A stretch of DNA of 64,000 nucleotides, from assembly GCF_006864535.1 (NCBI RefSeq), contig NZ_QHLL01000007.1, forward strand, positions 1 to 64,000. Reading direction: 5' to 3'. Positions within the stretch are counted from its first letter, which is position 1; each line of letters starts with the position of its first letter. Positions 46,014 through 55,128 of the stretch are shown here, piece after piece. The DNA comes from Campylobacter sp. MIT 12-8780 (GTDB lineage Bacteria; Campylobacterota; Campylobacteria; Campylobacterales; Campylobacteraceae). The position numbers were made by a program, and so were the translations under genes. Below the pieces are notes generated by a model. That model made no database searches and was not told the origin of the DNA. It saw only the letters and a program-made list of their open reading frames with translations.

Positions 46014-48023
46014 CTACTCTAAAAGCCCTTTTACGCGGTAATTAAGTTGCCACCAATCAAGCTCGTCATAAAGCTTGAAAAAATCTTGTTTTTCATTCGC
46101 AAAGCTTTTATTTGTTGGCATAAAAAAATGATCTTTAAACTCATATCCTATTTTTTCAATGCCCCCCCCCCTAGCAAAAAATCCGTGCTTATCAATATAA
46201 AGACTATCATTAAGAGCAAAATTATACCTTTCATCACTTGCGCTATCAAACAAATTGCGTCCGCCAAGCGTGAGATACTCATACTCTTTCAAGCTCAAAG
46301 CATAAAGGGTTGGAAAAATATCTTTGTGCGAGCCAAGCACCTTTTCATCAAAATGAAGCTGTGCTGAAAGTTCTTTTGGTATATACATATAAAGTGGCAC
46401 AGCGTGCATAAGTAAAGGATTTTCAAGCACAACATCACGACTAATATGATCGCCACTTCCTGCGATGATCGTGTTTGAAGCAAGTTTTGAAGCTTTAAGC
46501 TGAGAAATAAACCGCCCAAAGGCATCACTTGCGTAAGTGAATACACCAAGCATAGTTTTGATTTTTTCTTGTTCTTCATACTTGAAAAACTGCGTTTTGC
46601 CCTCAAGCTTGTATTGTGGAGCATTAAAATGAGCTGGTAGGGTAAAAGGTGGGTGATTTGTCGTTGTAAGCATAGCGATAAAAGTGGGTTTTGTGGCGTT
46701 TTCAAGCAACTCAAAAGCAAGTTTATACGCATACTCATCAAGCACGCCATAAGTGTTTTTTGAGTCATTGCTCTCTTTAAAATACTCCATTATATAGTTA
46801 CTATCATACACCGCATCAGTGCCTAAAACACTTGCATAATCGCCTAAATTTTGCCACGAGCGATTGCCTGTCGTGATAAAAATGACTTCATATCCAGCCT
46901 TTTTATATATATCAAAAGGCGTAAAAGCAAGCTTGGTGTTTTTAGCTTGTCCTAAGGAGATATTCGCACTTGCAGAAAGAAAAAAGAGTTTGGAAAAAGA
47001 AGGAGCTGTGCCATTAGCAGAAGATAAAAAACGCATAAAAGTAAAATCACTCTGCCCTTCTTTTGCTTTTAAACCAGCTTCAAAATGCTGCCTAAATTCG
47101 CCCAAAAGATCAAAGTCTTTTACATCATCAAGATAAAGCATATTTGTGCCAAAACTTTCCATTAAAACCGCGACAACATTCATAGGCTTTTGTATCTTAA
47201 ATGGCGAAGTTTCTTTAAAAAAGATAGGAAAAAGCTTTTCTTCAAGAGCTTTACCCTCGCTAAGTTTGACTTGATGAAAATTTTCTTGCTCTTTATAATG
47301 CTTTAAAGCCCAGCCAAAAGCGATGATAGGATTTGTAGCGATATGATTTACCAAAGGATTTTTAGAGATATGGTGCATATCCTCGCGCAAAGGAAAAGTG
47401 CCAATGCTCCCACGCACACCAACGACAAGCAAAACAATCACTAGCGCATTTATAATCACACTTAAAATAAAGCTTTGTCTTGCAAAAGAAAGCAAAAGTA
47501 TCTTTTTAGCAACAAAAGCACACACAAATGCGTATAAAACGCACACAAAAGTAATGACAAGCACAGGATAATCTTGCCAAATGATCTTTAAAATCGCAGC
47601 CGTATCATCATCTTTTAAACCAAAGATAAAAACATCTATCTTAGTATGATAAGCTTTAAAATAATAAAATCCCCCAAGCGCGCTAAAAGCGACAAAAGCA
47701 GCAAAACAAGCCACTATAAAAATAATAAATTTTTTATCAAAAGAATTTGAAAAAAAGACGGAGTTAAAGCCCTTTGAAGCAAGAAAGCACGCAAATTTTT
47801 GCTTTAAAAGCACGATGTAACCCAAACACAAAATAACTAAAAGCATAGGGCTAATCGCTCTCATATCTAGCAAAAAGCCCATTTTATAAAGAGCAAATAT
47901 CTCATCTAAGTCAAGGTGAGGCAAAAAAGCAAGATCAAGGCTTAAACGCATGATAAAAAAGCTCAAGGCAAAGATGAGCGCAAAAACAAAGCATAAAAGT
48001 AAAAAATTTCTATGAGTAAGCAT
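46014..48023 (-). CDS. LTA-synthase-type sulfatase-fold transferase, phase variable
   Basis: A 669-residue inner-membrane protein: five N-terminal helices (to about residue 200), then a periplasmic alkaline-phosphatase-superfamily domain starting VVAVLMESFG (about 274). The likely catalytic threonine is in SSANGTAPS and metal ligands in GSGDHIS. Family members move phosphoglycerol or phosphoethanolamine onto glycans or lipids. About 48 residues before the C terminus a G10 tract encodes GGG; either single-base slip gives an almost immediate stop. Currently ON. Confidence 0.82.
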   Translation of the reverse strand: MLTHRNFLLLCFVFALIFALSFFIMRLSLDLAFLPHLDLDEIFALYKMGFLLDMRAISPMLLVILCLGYIVLLKQKFACFLASKGFNSVFFSNSFDKKFIIFIVACFAAFVAFSALGGFYYFKAYHTKIDVFIFGLKDDDTAAILKIIWQDYPVLVITFVCVLYAFVCAFVAKKILLLSFARQSFILSVIINALVIVLLVVGVRGSIGTFPLREDMHHISKNPLVNHIATNPIIAFGWALKHYKEQENFHQVKLSEGKALEEKLFPIFFKETSPFKIQKPMNVVAVLMESFGTNMLYLDDVKDFDLLGEFRQHFEAGLKAKEGQSDFTFMRFLSSANGTAPSFSKLFFLSASANISLGQAKNTKLAFTPFDIYKKAGYEVIFITTGNRSWQNLGDYASVLGTDAVYDSNYIMEYFKESNDSKNTYGVLDEYAYKLAFELLENATKPTFIAMLTTTNHPPFTLPAHFNAPQYKLEGKTQFFKYEEQEKIKTMLGVFTYASDAFGRFISQLKASKLASNTIIAGSGDHISRDVVLENPLLMHAVPLYMYIPKELSAQLHFDEKVLGSHKDIFPTLYALSLKEYEYLTLGGRNLFDSASDERYNFALNDSLYIDKHGFFARGGGIEKIGYEFKDHFFMPTNKSFANEKQDFFKLYDELDWWQLNYRVKGLLE
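46162..46171 (-). repeat. G10 contingency tract inside the sulfatase-like gene
   Basis: Ten C residues on the plus strand, G10 in coding sense. With 9 G a TAG follows after five codons; with 11 G a TGA follows after two. Located near the 3' end of the gene. Confidence 0.9.
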
Positions 48024-48085
48024 TTACTTCCTTAAGATAAGAGCAAAGACTCATAAAATAGCTTAAACTCTTAATTTTAAACTTT

Positions 48086-48091
48086 AGTATA
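48086..48091 (-). promoter_or_regulatory. Candidate -10 box for sulfatase-like gene
   Basis: TATACT on the minus strand, about 60 bases upstream of the start at 48023. The spacer to hsdR holds the two divergent promoters and no further gene. Confidence 0.35.
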
Positions 48092-48236
48092 TCAAAAAAA
48101 GCAAAATATCTATTTTAAAAATGCTTTTGAGTTGCAAGATTTTTAGCTAAAAATGCACCAAATTTAAGATTGGCAAATAAAAATATCATAATGACGCTTA
48201 AGATATATTTACTCGGTGATAATAAGCGTTTTGTGC

Positions 48237-48242
48237 TATAAT
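48237..48242 (+). promoter_or_regulatory. Candidate -10 box for hsdR
   Basis: TATAAT preceded by TGC (extended -10), 28 bases before the hsdR ATG, which has TTAAGGA as ribosome site. Confidence 0.55.
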
Positions 48243-48270
48243 TGTCATAAATTTAAATTTAAGGATACCA

Positions 48271-51051
48271 ATGCCAGAAAAATCCGCACGAGTGTTAATC
48301 GATGAGCTTTTAAGCAAGGCTGGTTATGTTTTGTGTAAATTTGAGGATTTTCAAAATTCTAGCTTACATTTGACAGCAAATGTTGCGGTGATGGAATTTA
48401 TCTTTGATGATGATAAGCGGGCTGATTATGTGCTTTTTGTGGATTCTAAGCCAGCAGCTATCATTGAAGCAAAAAAGCAAGGACTAGCACTAAGTGGAGC
48501 AGAAAGTCAAAGCAAGGGCTATGCCGATAAATACGGCATTTTTCTTTGCTATGAAAGCAATGCTAATGAAATTTATTTTACAAACTATAAAGAGCCAAAC
48601 GCAAGAGCAAGAAGGCTTTTTGCTTTTCATAACCCAAAAGAACTCAAAGAGCTTATAAACGAGCAAACTAGCCTTAGAGCAAGACTTCATGATATTTTAC
48701 CTCTTGAGCGTTTAAATTTACGCCAGTGTCAATTTGAAGCTATAAACAGCCTTGAAAATTCGCTTAAAGCAGGCAAGCAAAGAGCCTTGATCCAAATGGC
48801 AACAGGAGCTGGCAAGACTTTTACGGCTTGCAATTTTACCTACCGCCTTTTTAAATACGCCCATGCTAAACGCATTCTTTTTCTTGTGGATAGAAACAAC
48901 CTTGGCTCACAAGCAAAAGCAGCATTTGATGATTTTAATCCACCAAATTCAAAGTATAAATTTTCACAAATTTATGAAGTAAATCACCTCACAACAAACA
49001 CTATTGCAGATGATTCTAAAGTCGTTATTACCACGATTCAAAGGCTTTATTCTATGCTTCAAGGCGAGCTTGAGTTTAATGAGGAGCTAGAAAACAGCTA
49101 TCAAAGCGATAAAAAGACAAAAGAAGTTGTTTATAATCCAAATCTTGGCATTGGCTTTTTTGATTTTATCATTATCGATGAGTGTCATAGAAGCATTTAT
49201 GGCGAGTGGAGGCAGGTTTTGGAGTATTTTGATGCCTTTCTTATAGGGCTTAGCGCCACGCCTTCAAAACATACCATAGCCTTTTTTGATCAAAACTTAG
49301 TCTCAAGCTATACGCTTGAAGAGTCCATCATCGATAAGGTTAATGTAGATTATGAAATTTTGCGTATAAAAACACAAATCAGCGAAAATGGTAATATCAT
49401 CAAAAAAGACTGCGAATTTGAAGTGCCTGTGATGAATAAAAACACAAGAAAGATTGAGTATGAAGAGCTAGATGAGGATTTAGAATACGATAAAAAAGAT
49501 TTGGATTCTAGGATTTTAGCTCCAGATCAAATCCGCACCATTTTGCAAGCCTATAAAGACAGCATTTTTACCAAGCTTTATCCACAACGAGAGGCAAATT
49601 TTGATCTTATCCCAAAAACTTTAATCTTTGCAAAAGATGATAATCACGCTGAAAATATCACAAGGATAGCAAGAGAAGTCTTTAACAAAGGCAATGATTT
49701 TGTAAAAAAGATCACCTATAGTGTAAGTGGAGTAAATGCAGGCGATCTGATAAATGAATTCCGCCACTCTCAAAGCTTTAGAATCGCCGTAAGTGTGGAT
49801 ATGATAGCTACTGGAACAGACATCAAGCCCCTAGAAGTGCTTATCTTTATGCGTGATATCAAATCAAGTGCGTATTATGAACAAATGCTAGGGCGTGGGG
49901 CAAGAAGTATAAGCGATGAGGACTTGCAAGAAGTTACGCCAAATGCAGACTCTAAAACGCATTTTTATGTCGTTGATGCTATAGGCGTAACTGAGAGTGA
50001 AAAGCACCACACTAGAGTGCTAGAGCAAAAGCATTATATGAGCTTTAAAGAGCTTTTAAACGAGCTTAAACAGCCAAACCCAGCTAAAGAAATCCTAACC
50101 AGCCTTGCTTCAAGGCTCATTAGAATCACAAACAAGCTTGATGAAACCGATATGGAAATTTTGCAAAGCTTTATCCCAGAGCCAAGCTTTGATATAAACT
50201 CAAATGATGAAGTGGAAAATAAAAACGATGATAAGCAAGCTTTAACAGCTCCTCAAAGCCTAAATACCATAGCAAGCGAGCTTTTAAACTTAGCTGATGA
50301 GTTTGAGATAGAGGATAAGCCAAATAATGAGCCTTTAAATGAGAAAAACTCGGCACAAAAAGAAAGCTCAAATAAAGAAATTCTCAAACTCTTTCACAAC
50401 GAAAAATTCACAAACAAACTCCTAGAATTTGCACAAAAATCAAAGCTTTATATCGATATAGCCGGCAAAGATGAGCTTATAGAAGCTGATTTTAGCAAGG
50501 AAAAATCCCAAAATTTGATTAATGACTTCACACAATTTATCTTGCAAAACAAAGATGAAATCACAGCCCTACAAATCATTTATTCACAAAACTACGCAAA
50601 AAGACATTTAACTTACGAGCTGATAAATGAGCTAAGTAAGAAGCTAAGGGCTGAAAATTTCGATATAAACAAGCTTTGGAATGCTTATACTATGCTTGAA
50701 ACTAAAAAAGTAGCAAAATGCAAAAATCCAGCCAAAAACCTAACAAATATAATCCAGCTTGTCCGCTTTGCCCTAGGACAAGATAAAATCTTGCAAGATT
50801 TTAGCAATCTAGCAAATTCTCGCTACAATCTTTGGCTTGGAAGATGTATCAAAAAAGGCATTGATTTTAACAAAGAACAACTTGAGTTTTTAGAGCTTAT
50901 AAAAGACTATATAGCGATGAATGGTTGTGTTATCATACAAGATATACAAGCAATCTGCGAGGATATGGGCGGAATTTATAGAGCAAGAGCGATTTTCAAA
51001 GAGGATTTGGATATAATCCTTGAGGAATTAAATTTGGCTTTGGTGGGTTAG
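48271..51051 (+). CDS. hsdR: Type I restriction enzyme, R (motor/nuclease) subunit
   Basis: Translocase and nuclease of the type I system. The 926-residue protein has a PD-(D/E)XK nuclease at the N terminus (D52, E66-x-K68), a helicase Walker A (ATGAGKT, about 177-183), DECH at 303-306 and SATP near 329-331. It has an extended C terminus like EcoEI-type subunits. The gene is full length and has its own promoter. It is followed by a 34-aa ORF, then hsdS and hsdM. Confidence 0.95.
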   Translation: MPEKSARVLIDELLSKAGYVLCKFEDFQNSSLHLTANVAVMEFIFDDDKRADYVLFVDSKPAAIIEAKKQGLALSGAESQSKGYADKYGIFLCYESNANEIYFTNYKEPNARARRLFAFHNPKELKELINEQTSLRARLHDILPLERLNLRQCQFEAINSLENSLKAGKQRALIQMATGAGKTFTACNFTYRLFKYAHAKRILFLVDRNNLGSQAKAAFDDFNPPNSKYKFSQIYEVNHLTTNTIADDSKVVITTIQRLYSMLQGELEFNEELENSYQSDKKTKEVVYNPNLGIGFFDFIIIDECHRSIYGEWRQVLEYFDAFLIGLSATPSKHTIAFFDQNLVSSYTLEESIIDKVNVDYEILRIKTQISENGNIIKKDCEFEVPVMNKNTRKIEYEELDEDLEYDKKDLDSRILAPDQIRTILQAYKDSIFTKLYPQREANFDLIPKTLIFAKDDNHAENITRIAREVFNKGNDFVKKITYSVSGVNAGDLINEFRHSQSFRIAVSVDMIATGTDIKPLEVLIFMRDIKSSAYYEQMLGRGARSISDEDLQEVTPNADSKTHFYVVDAIGVTESEKHHTRVLEQKHYMSFKELLNELKQPNPAKEILTSLASRLIRITNKLDETDMEILQSFIPEPSFDINSNDEVENKNDDKQALTAPQSLNTIASELLNLADEFEIEDKPNNEPLNEKNSAQKESSNKEILKLFHNEKFTNKLLEFAQKSKLYIDIAGKDELIEADFSKEKSQNLINDFTQFILQNKDEITALQIIYSQNYAKRHLTYELINELSKKLRAENFDINKLWNAYTMLETKKVAKCKNPAKNLTNIIQLVRFALGQDKILQDFSNLANSRYNLWLGRCIKKGIDFNKEQLEFLELIKDYIAMNGCVIIQDIQAICEDMGGIYRARAIFKEDLDIILEELNLALVG

Positions 51052-51072
51052 TATTTAAAATGGAGTATGATG

Positions 51073-51177
51073 ATGAAGATTAATTATGAATTTTTAAAAA
51101 AGATTTTACCAAATAATGCAAAAAACAATGATTGCTTTACTAGCAGTGACTATTTAATACATATTAGGGGTTCTTAA
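51073..51177 (+). CDS. 34-aa ORF between hsdR and hsdS
   Basis: A small reading frame beginning MKINYEFLKKIL and ending 3 bases before the hsdS ATG. TGGAG lies 7 bases upstream of the third of three consecutive ATG codons. It is not recognised. It could be a leader peptide coupling to hsdS, or the remnant of a longer accessory gene of the kind often found inside Campylobacter hsd loci. Confidence 0.4.
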   Translation: MKINYEFLKKILPNNAKNNDCFTSSDYLIHIRGS

Positions 51178-51180
51178 ATA

Positions 51181-52368
51181 ATGACTAAACTACCAAAAAC
51201 TTGGGAAGTTAAAACACTTGGGGAAGTGTGTGAATCAAAAAATTCTAATATTATTTTGCGAAATATTGAAAATAATGAGGGAATTTATCCTATCTATGGA
51301 GCAAAGGGGATAATTAAATATATTGATTTTTATGAAAAAGAAAATGAATGTATTGGCGTAGTAAAAGATGGCTCGGTTGGAAAAGTATTTTTGCTACCTA
51401 AGCAATCATCTGTTATTGGGACGATGCATTATTTAGAATGCAACCAAGAGGTTTATATAAAATATCTTTTTTACTTTTTGCATACAATAAATTTTAATCA
51501 ATACATAAGCGGTTCGGTGATACCTCATATTTATTTTAGGGACTACAAAAAAGAAAAAATCCCCCTACCGCCGATTGAAACTCAAAAACAAATCGTAGAG
51601 ATTCTAGAATCTAAATTTGCTAAGATAGAAAATGCTACAAATGCTTTGAATTTAGTTAAAAAAGACTTAGTAAAACTTAAGGCTTCATTACTTAACTCTG
51701 CTTTTAATGGGACTTTATTGCAAGATAATGACTTGCAAGCGCTAAGCCACGATGATACTGCTTCTAATTTACCGCGAGATTGGGAAGTTAAAACACTTGG
51801 GGAAGTGTGCGAAATTATTACAGGCTCAACACCTAGTAAGAAAAATGCTGAATATTACGGAAATAACTATCCATTTTATAAGCCAACGGACTTAAATAAT
51901 GGATATTTCGTTGATAGTGCATTGGATAATGTCTCTTTAAAAGGTTATGAAATTTCTAGGCAACTTCAAAGCGGTTCAGTTTTGGTTACTTGTATTGGTG
52001 CAACTATTGGAAAAACAGGGCTAATAAGAAAAGAAGGAATATGCAATCAGCAAATTAACGCTATTTTGCCTTCTGATAATTTTTTGCCAGAATTTATGTA
52101 TTTTTATTGCATATCGCCTAAATTTCAAGAGCTTATCAAAATAAATGCCTCATCTACCACATTACCAATTTTAAATAAAAATAATTTTGCAAAATTACCA
52201 ATCCCCCTACCACCTGTAAAAACTCAAAAACAAATTGTAGAGATTCTGGAATCTAAATTTAAAGCCATAGAAAAGCTAGATTATTTTGTAAATGATAGTT
52301 TGGATAAACTCAGCAAATTAAAAGCCTCGCTTTTAAATAAGGCTTTTAGTGGGGAATTAGTATGTTAA
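51181..52368 (+). CDS. hsdS: Type I restriction-modification specificity subunit
   Basis: Determines the bipartite target sequence. The 395-residue protein consists of two half-repeats, each starting WEVKTLGEVCE (about residues 8 and 201) and ending with the conserved TQKQIVEILESKF helix and SLLN-AF-G motif. The two target-recognition domains between are unrelated, so the recognised half-sites differ. The DNA repeats at both ends of the domains are nearly identical, which favours recombination. Confidence 0.95.
   Translation: MTKLPKTWEVKTLGEVCESKNSNIILRNIENNEGIYPIYGAKGIIKYIDFYEKENECIGVVKDGSVGKVFLLPKQSSVIGTMHYLECNQEVYIKYLFYFLHTINFNQYISGSVIPHIYFRDYKKEKIPLPPIETQKQIVEILESKFAKIENATNALNLVKKDLVKLKASLLNSAFNGTLLQDNDLQALSHDDTASNLPRDWEVKTLGEVCEIITGSTPSKKNAEYYGNNYPFYKPTDLNNGYFVDSALDNVSLKGYEISRQLQSGSVLVTCIGATIGKTGLIRKEGICNQQINAILPSDNFLPEFMYFYCISPKFQELIKINASSTTLPILNKNNFAKLPIPLPPVKTQKQIVEILESKFKAIEKLDYFVNDSLDKLSKLKASLLNKAFSGELVC
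51201..51230 (+). repeat. hsdS direct repeat, copy 1 (30 bp)
   Basis: A 30-base segment repeated exactly at 51780-51809, offset 579 bases (193 codons), so a crossover would stay in frame. A second imperfect pair of about 61 bases lies at 51558-51618 and 52200-52260, offset 642 bases. Confidence 0.9.
51780..51809 (+). repeat. hsdS direct repeat, copy 2 (30 bp)
   Basis: Identical to 51201-51230. It opens the second target-recognition half of hsdS. Confidence 0.9.
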
Positions 52369-52463
52369 GTATTATGTCAATACCAAGCTTTTTAATTTGT
52401 TTTTACAAGGTATATGTTAAAATTATGCTTATTTTTTGATATGAGAAAGTTTAAAGGATAAAA

Positions 52464-53876
52464 ATGCAAGAAAATGCTATCGTTACAAAAGTGTGGAATT
52501 TTGCGACTATTTTGCGTGATGATGGGGTTACTTATACGGATTATGTGGCACAGATTAGCTACTTGCTCTTTTTAAAAATGGAAGATGAAAAAGAAGAGGT
52601 GGGCGAGACTTCGCAGATTCCAAGTGAGTTTCGCTGGCAAAGGCTTAATGCCCTTGATGGCGAGGAGCTTTTGGAGGCTTATAACAACGCGCTTAACACA
52701 CTTTCAAAGCAAGGTGGCGTAATGGGGCTAATCTATAATGGCGCACAAAATAAAATAAAAGAACCAAATAAACTCAAAAAGCTTTTTACGCTCATTGATA
52801 GTGAAACTTGGATGGGGCTAAATGTCGATGTAAAAGGTGCGATTTATGAGGGCTTGCTGGCAAAAAATGCGACTGAAACAAAGGCTGGAGCGGGGCAGTA
52901 TTTTACGCCTAGGGTGCTGATTGATAGCATTGTAAGGCTTATGCGCCCACAAATTGGCATGAGTGTTTGCGATCCTGCGTGCGGAACTGGCGGCTTTTTG
53001 CTGAGTGCTTTTGAGTATATGAAAAAACAAAAACCAAATAAAGAAGAGCTAAAAAAGCTGAAAACTCAAAGCCTTGTAGGCAAAGATGTAACGCAACTTG
53101 TGGCGAGTTTATGTGCGATGAATATGTATTTGCATGGAATTTATACGCCAGATATTGAGATAGGCGATTCTCTTGCTAAAAGGGGCGAGAAACGTTTTGA
53201 TATGGTGCTAACTAATCCGCCCTTTGGTAAGAAGTCCGCTACAAAGGTGCTTAGCAGCGATGGCAAGGTGAAAAATCAAAAAGAAGAATATAGCCGAGAT
53301 GATTTTTTTGCAAGCACTTCAAATAAGCAAATAATTTTTTTACAACATATAATGAGTATCTTAAATGGCAGTGGAAAAGCCGCTGTGGTGCTTCCTGATA
53401 ATGTGCTTTTTGAGGGCGGGGCTGGTGAAAAGGTGAGAAAAAAGCTTTTGAATGATTTTAGCTTGCATACGATTTTGCGCCTGCCAACTGGGATTTTTTA
53501 CGCACAAGGTGTAAAGGCAAATGTAGTGTTTTTTGACAGAGTCAAAACAAGCGATAAAGATGCAAAAGTATGGGTGTATGACTTACGCACAAATATAAAT
53601 TTAAGCTTGGTTACAAATACTTTAAGTAGCGAGCATTTAAAGGATTTTGAGGAATGTTTTTGCGCTGGAGACTTTAAAGCACGCAAGGAAAGCGAGCGAT
53701 TTAAAAGCTTTAGTATAAGTGAGATTTTAGAGCGAGATAAGAGCAATTTAGATATTTTTTGGCTCAAAGATGAGAATTTACAAGACTTAGAAATGCTAGA
53801 AAGCCCACAAATTTTATGCGAGCAAGTAAGGCAGAATTTAGAGCTTGCGTTAAGCGAGATTGAGGGGATTTTGTAA
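52464..53876 (+). CDS. hsdM: Type I DNA methyltransferase subunit HsdM
   Basis: N6-adenine methyltransferase that works as M2S with HsdS. The 470-residue protein has an N-terminal helical HsdM domain, SAM-binding motif I DPACGTGGF (170-178) and catalytic motif IV NPPF (251-254). Placed last, after hsdS, with a 95-base spacer that may hold its own promoter (TTAAAATTATGC region), so methylation could be expressed independently of restriction. Confidence 0.96.
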   Translation: MQENAIVTKVWNFATILRDDGVTYTDYVAQISYLLFLKMEDEKEEVGETSQIPSEFRWQRLNALDGEELLEAYNNALNTLSKQGGVMGLIYNGAQNKIKEPNKLKKLFTLIDSETWMGLNVDVKGAIYEGLLAKNATETKAGAGQYFTPRVLIDSIVRLMRPQIGMSVCDPACGTGGFLLSAFEYMKKQKPNKEELKKLKTQSLVGKDVTQLVASLCAMNMYLHGIYTPDIEIGDSLAKRGEKRFDMVLTNPPFGKKSATKVLSSDGKVKNQKEEYSRDDFFASTSNKQIIFLQHIMSILNGSGKAAVVLPDNVLFEGGAGEKVRKKLLNDFSLHTILRLPTGIFYAQGVKANVVFFDRVKTSDKDAKVWVYDLRTNINLSLVTNTLSSEHLKDFEECFCAGDFKARKESERFKSFSISEILERDKSNLDIFWLKDENLQDLEMLESPQILCEQVRQNLELALSEIEGIL

Positions 53877-53889
53877 AAGTGTCTTATCC

Positions 53890-53919
53890 TTTAGGAAAGA
53901 GCAAAGGTTCTTTCCTAAA
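53890..53919. terminator. Bidirectional hairpin between hsdM and argD
   Basis: An 11-bp perfect stem (TTTAGGAAAGA/TCTTTCCTAAA) with an 8-base loop between two convergent genes. No long T run follows on either side. Confidence 0.6.
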
Positions 53920-53940
53920 GTAAAATGAAGCAAATTTAAC

Positions 53941-55128
53941 TCACACAAAAGCTTTTAAACTCTGCTCTAGCCTTTCTTTCATCTCATCTATATGCTCTTT
54001 TTTGATGATGAGGGGTGGTAAGAAACGCAAATCATTTTTGCCGCAGCTAATGAGTATGAGTTTGTTCTCTCTTGCTTTGCTAAGCACATCAGCTACCTTT
54101 ACCTTAGGGCTTAAACTTAGTCCTTGCATAAAACCTAAGCCGCTTCTTTTTTGTATAAATTTGTATTTTTGCACGAGCTCATCTAGGGTTTTTTCTAGGT
54201 AAGGGCTAAGTTTTTTGACATTTTCTAGGATTTTTTCTTCTTTAAATGCTTTAAATACAGCATTAACAGCCGCACATGCTAAAGGATTGCCCCCATAAGT
54301 GCTTCCATGATCGCCATACTCAAGCGAGTGCTGAGCTACCTTTTCACTTACTACAAAAGCTCCTACGCTAAGCCCACAACCAAGAGCCTTTGCGCTTGTC
54401 ATCACATCAGGTAAAACGCCAAAATGCTCGTATGCAAAAAACTTCCCACTTCGCCCCATACCACACTGAATTTCATCAGCGATAAGCAAAATGTCTTTTT
54501 CATCACAAAGCTTTCTTAAAGCCTCATAAAAAGCCTTTTGCGCTGGGTTAATCCCTCCTTCGCCTTGCACGCTTTCAAGCACTATGGCACAAGTTTTATC
54601 GCTTAGTTTTGCTAGCACGCTTTCAAGCTTGTTAAACTCGGCAAATTTTACTCCGCGGATAAGTGGCTTAAAGGGCTTTTGGTATTTTTCATTTGCTGTT
54701 AGGCTTAAAGCTCCTAGTGTGCGTCCGTGAAAAGAGTGCTTCATCGCTATAAACTCAGCATTTTTAATGCCTTTATTATACGCGTACCTGCGAGCAACTT
54801 TCATCGCTCCTTCTATAGCTTCTGTGCCTGAATTTGTGAAAAAAACACGGCTTAAACCACTTGCTTTGGCTAGGTTTGAAGCAGCAGTAGCGATATTTTC
54901 GTTATAAAAAAGGTTACTTGTGTGTATAAGCTTATCAAGCTGTGTTTTTAAGGCTTCATTAAAGCCCTTGTGCGTATAGCCTAAGGCACAAACCCCTATC
55001 CCAGCAGCAAAGTCAAGAAAAACTTGTCCCTTATCATCGTAAAGATACACGCCCTCGCCTCTTTCAAGCACGAGATCAAAGCGTTTGTAAGTTTGCACTA
55101 TATGGCTTTGTTCTTTGTATGACTTCAT
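53941..55128 (-). CDS. argD: Acetylornithine aminotransferase
   Basis: PLP-dependent enzyme making acetylornithine; also may serve in lysine synthesis. The 395-residue protein has FFTNSGTEAIEGAMKVAR, the aspartate in LIADEIQCGMGRSG and the PLP lysine in SAKALGCGLS. It overlaps argB by 4 bases. Confidence 0.96.
   Translation of the reverse strand: MKSYKEQSHIVQTYKRFDLVLERGEGVYLYDDKGQVFLDFAAGIGVCALGYTHKGFNEALKTQLDKLIHTSNLFYNENIATAASNLAKASGLSRVFFTNSGTEAIEGAMKVARRYAYNKGIKNAEFIAMKHSFHGRTLGALSLTANEKYQKPFKPLIRGVKFAEFNKLESVLAKLSDKTCAIVLESVQGEGGINPAQKAFYEALRKLCDEKDILLIADEIQCGMGRSGKFFAYEHFGVLPDVMTSAKALGCGLSVGAFVVSEKVAQHSLEYGDHGSTYGGNPLACAAVNAVFKAFKEEKILENVKKLSPYLEKTLDELVQKYKFIQKRSGLGFMQGLSLSPKVKVADVLSKARENKLILISCGKNDLRFLPPLIIKKEHIDEMKERLEQSLKAFV

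Noticed and set aside
46295-46768. 157-residue frame within the sulfatase-like gene
   Set aside because: Same-strand alternate frame of the identified gene; no signals and no independent family.
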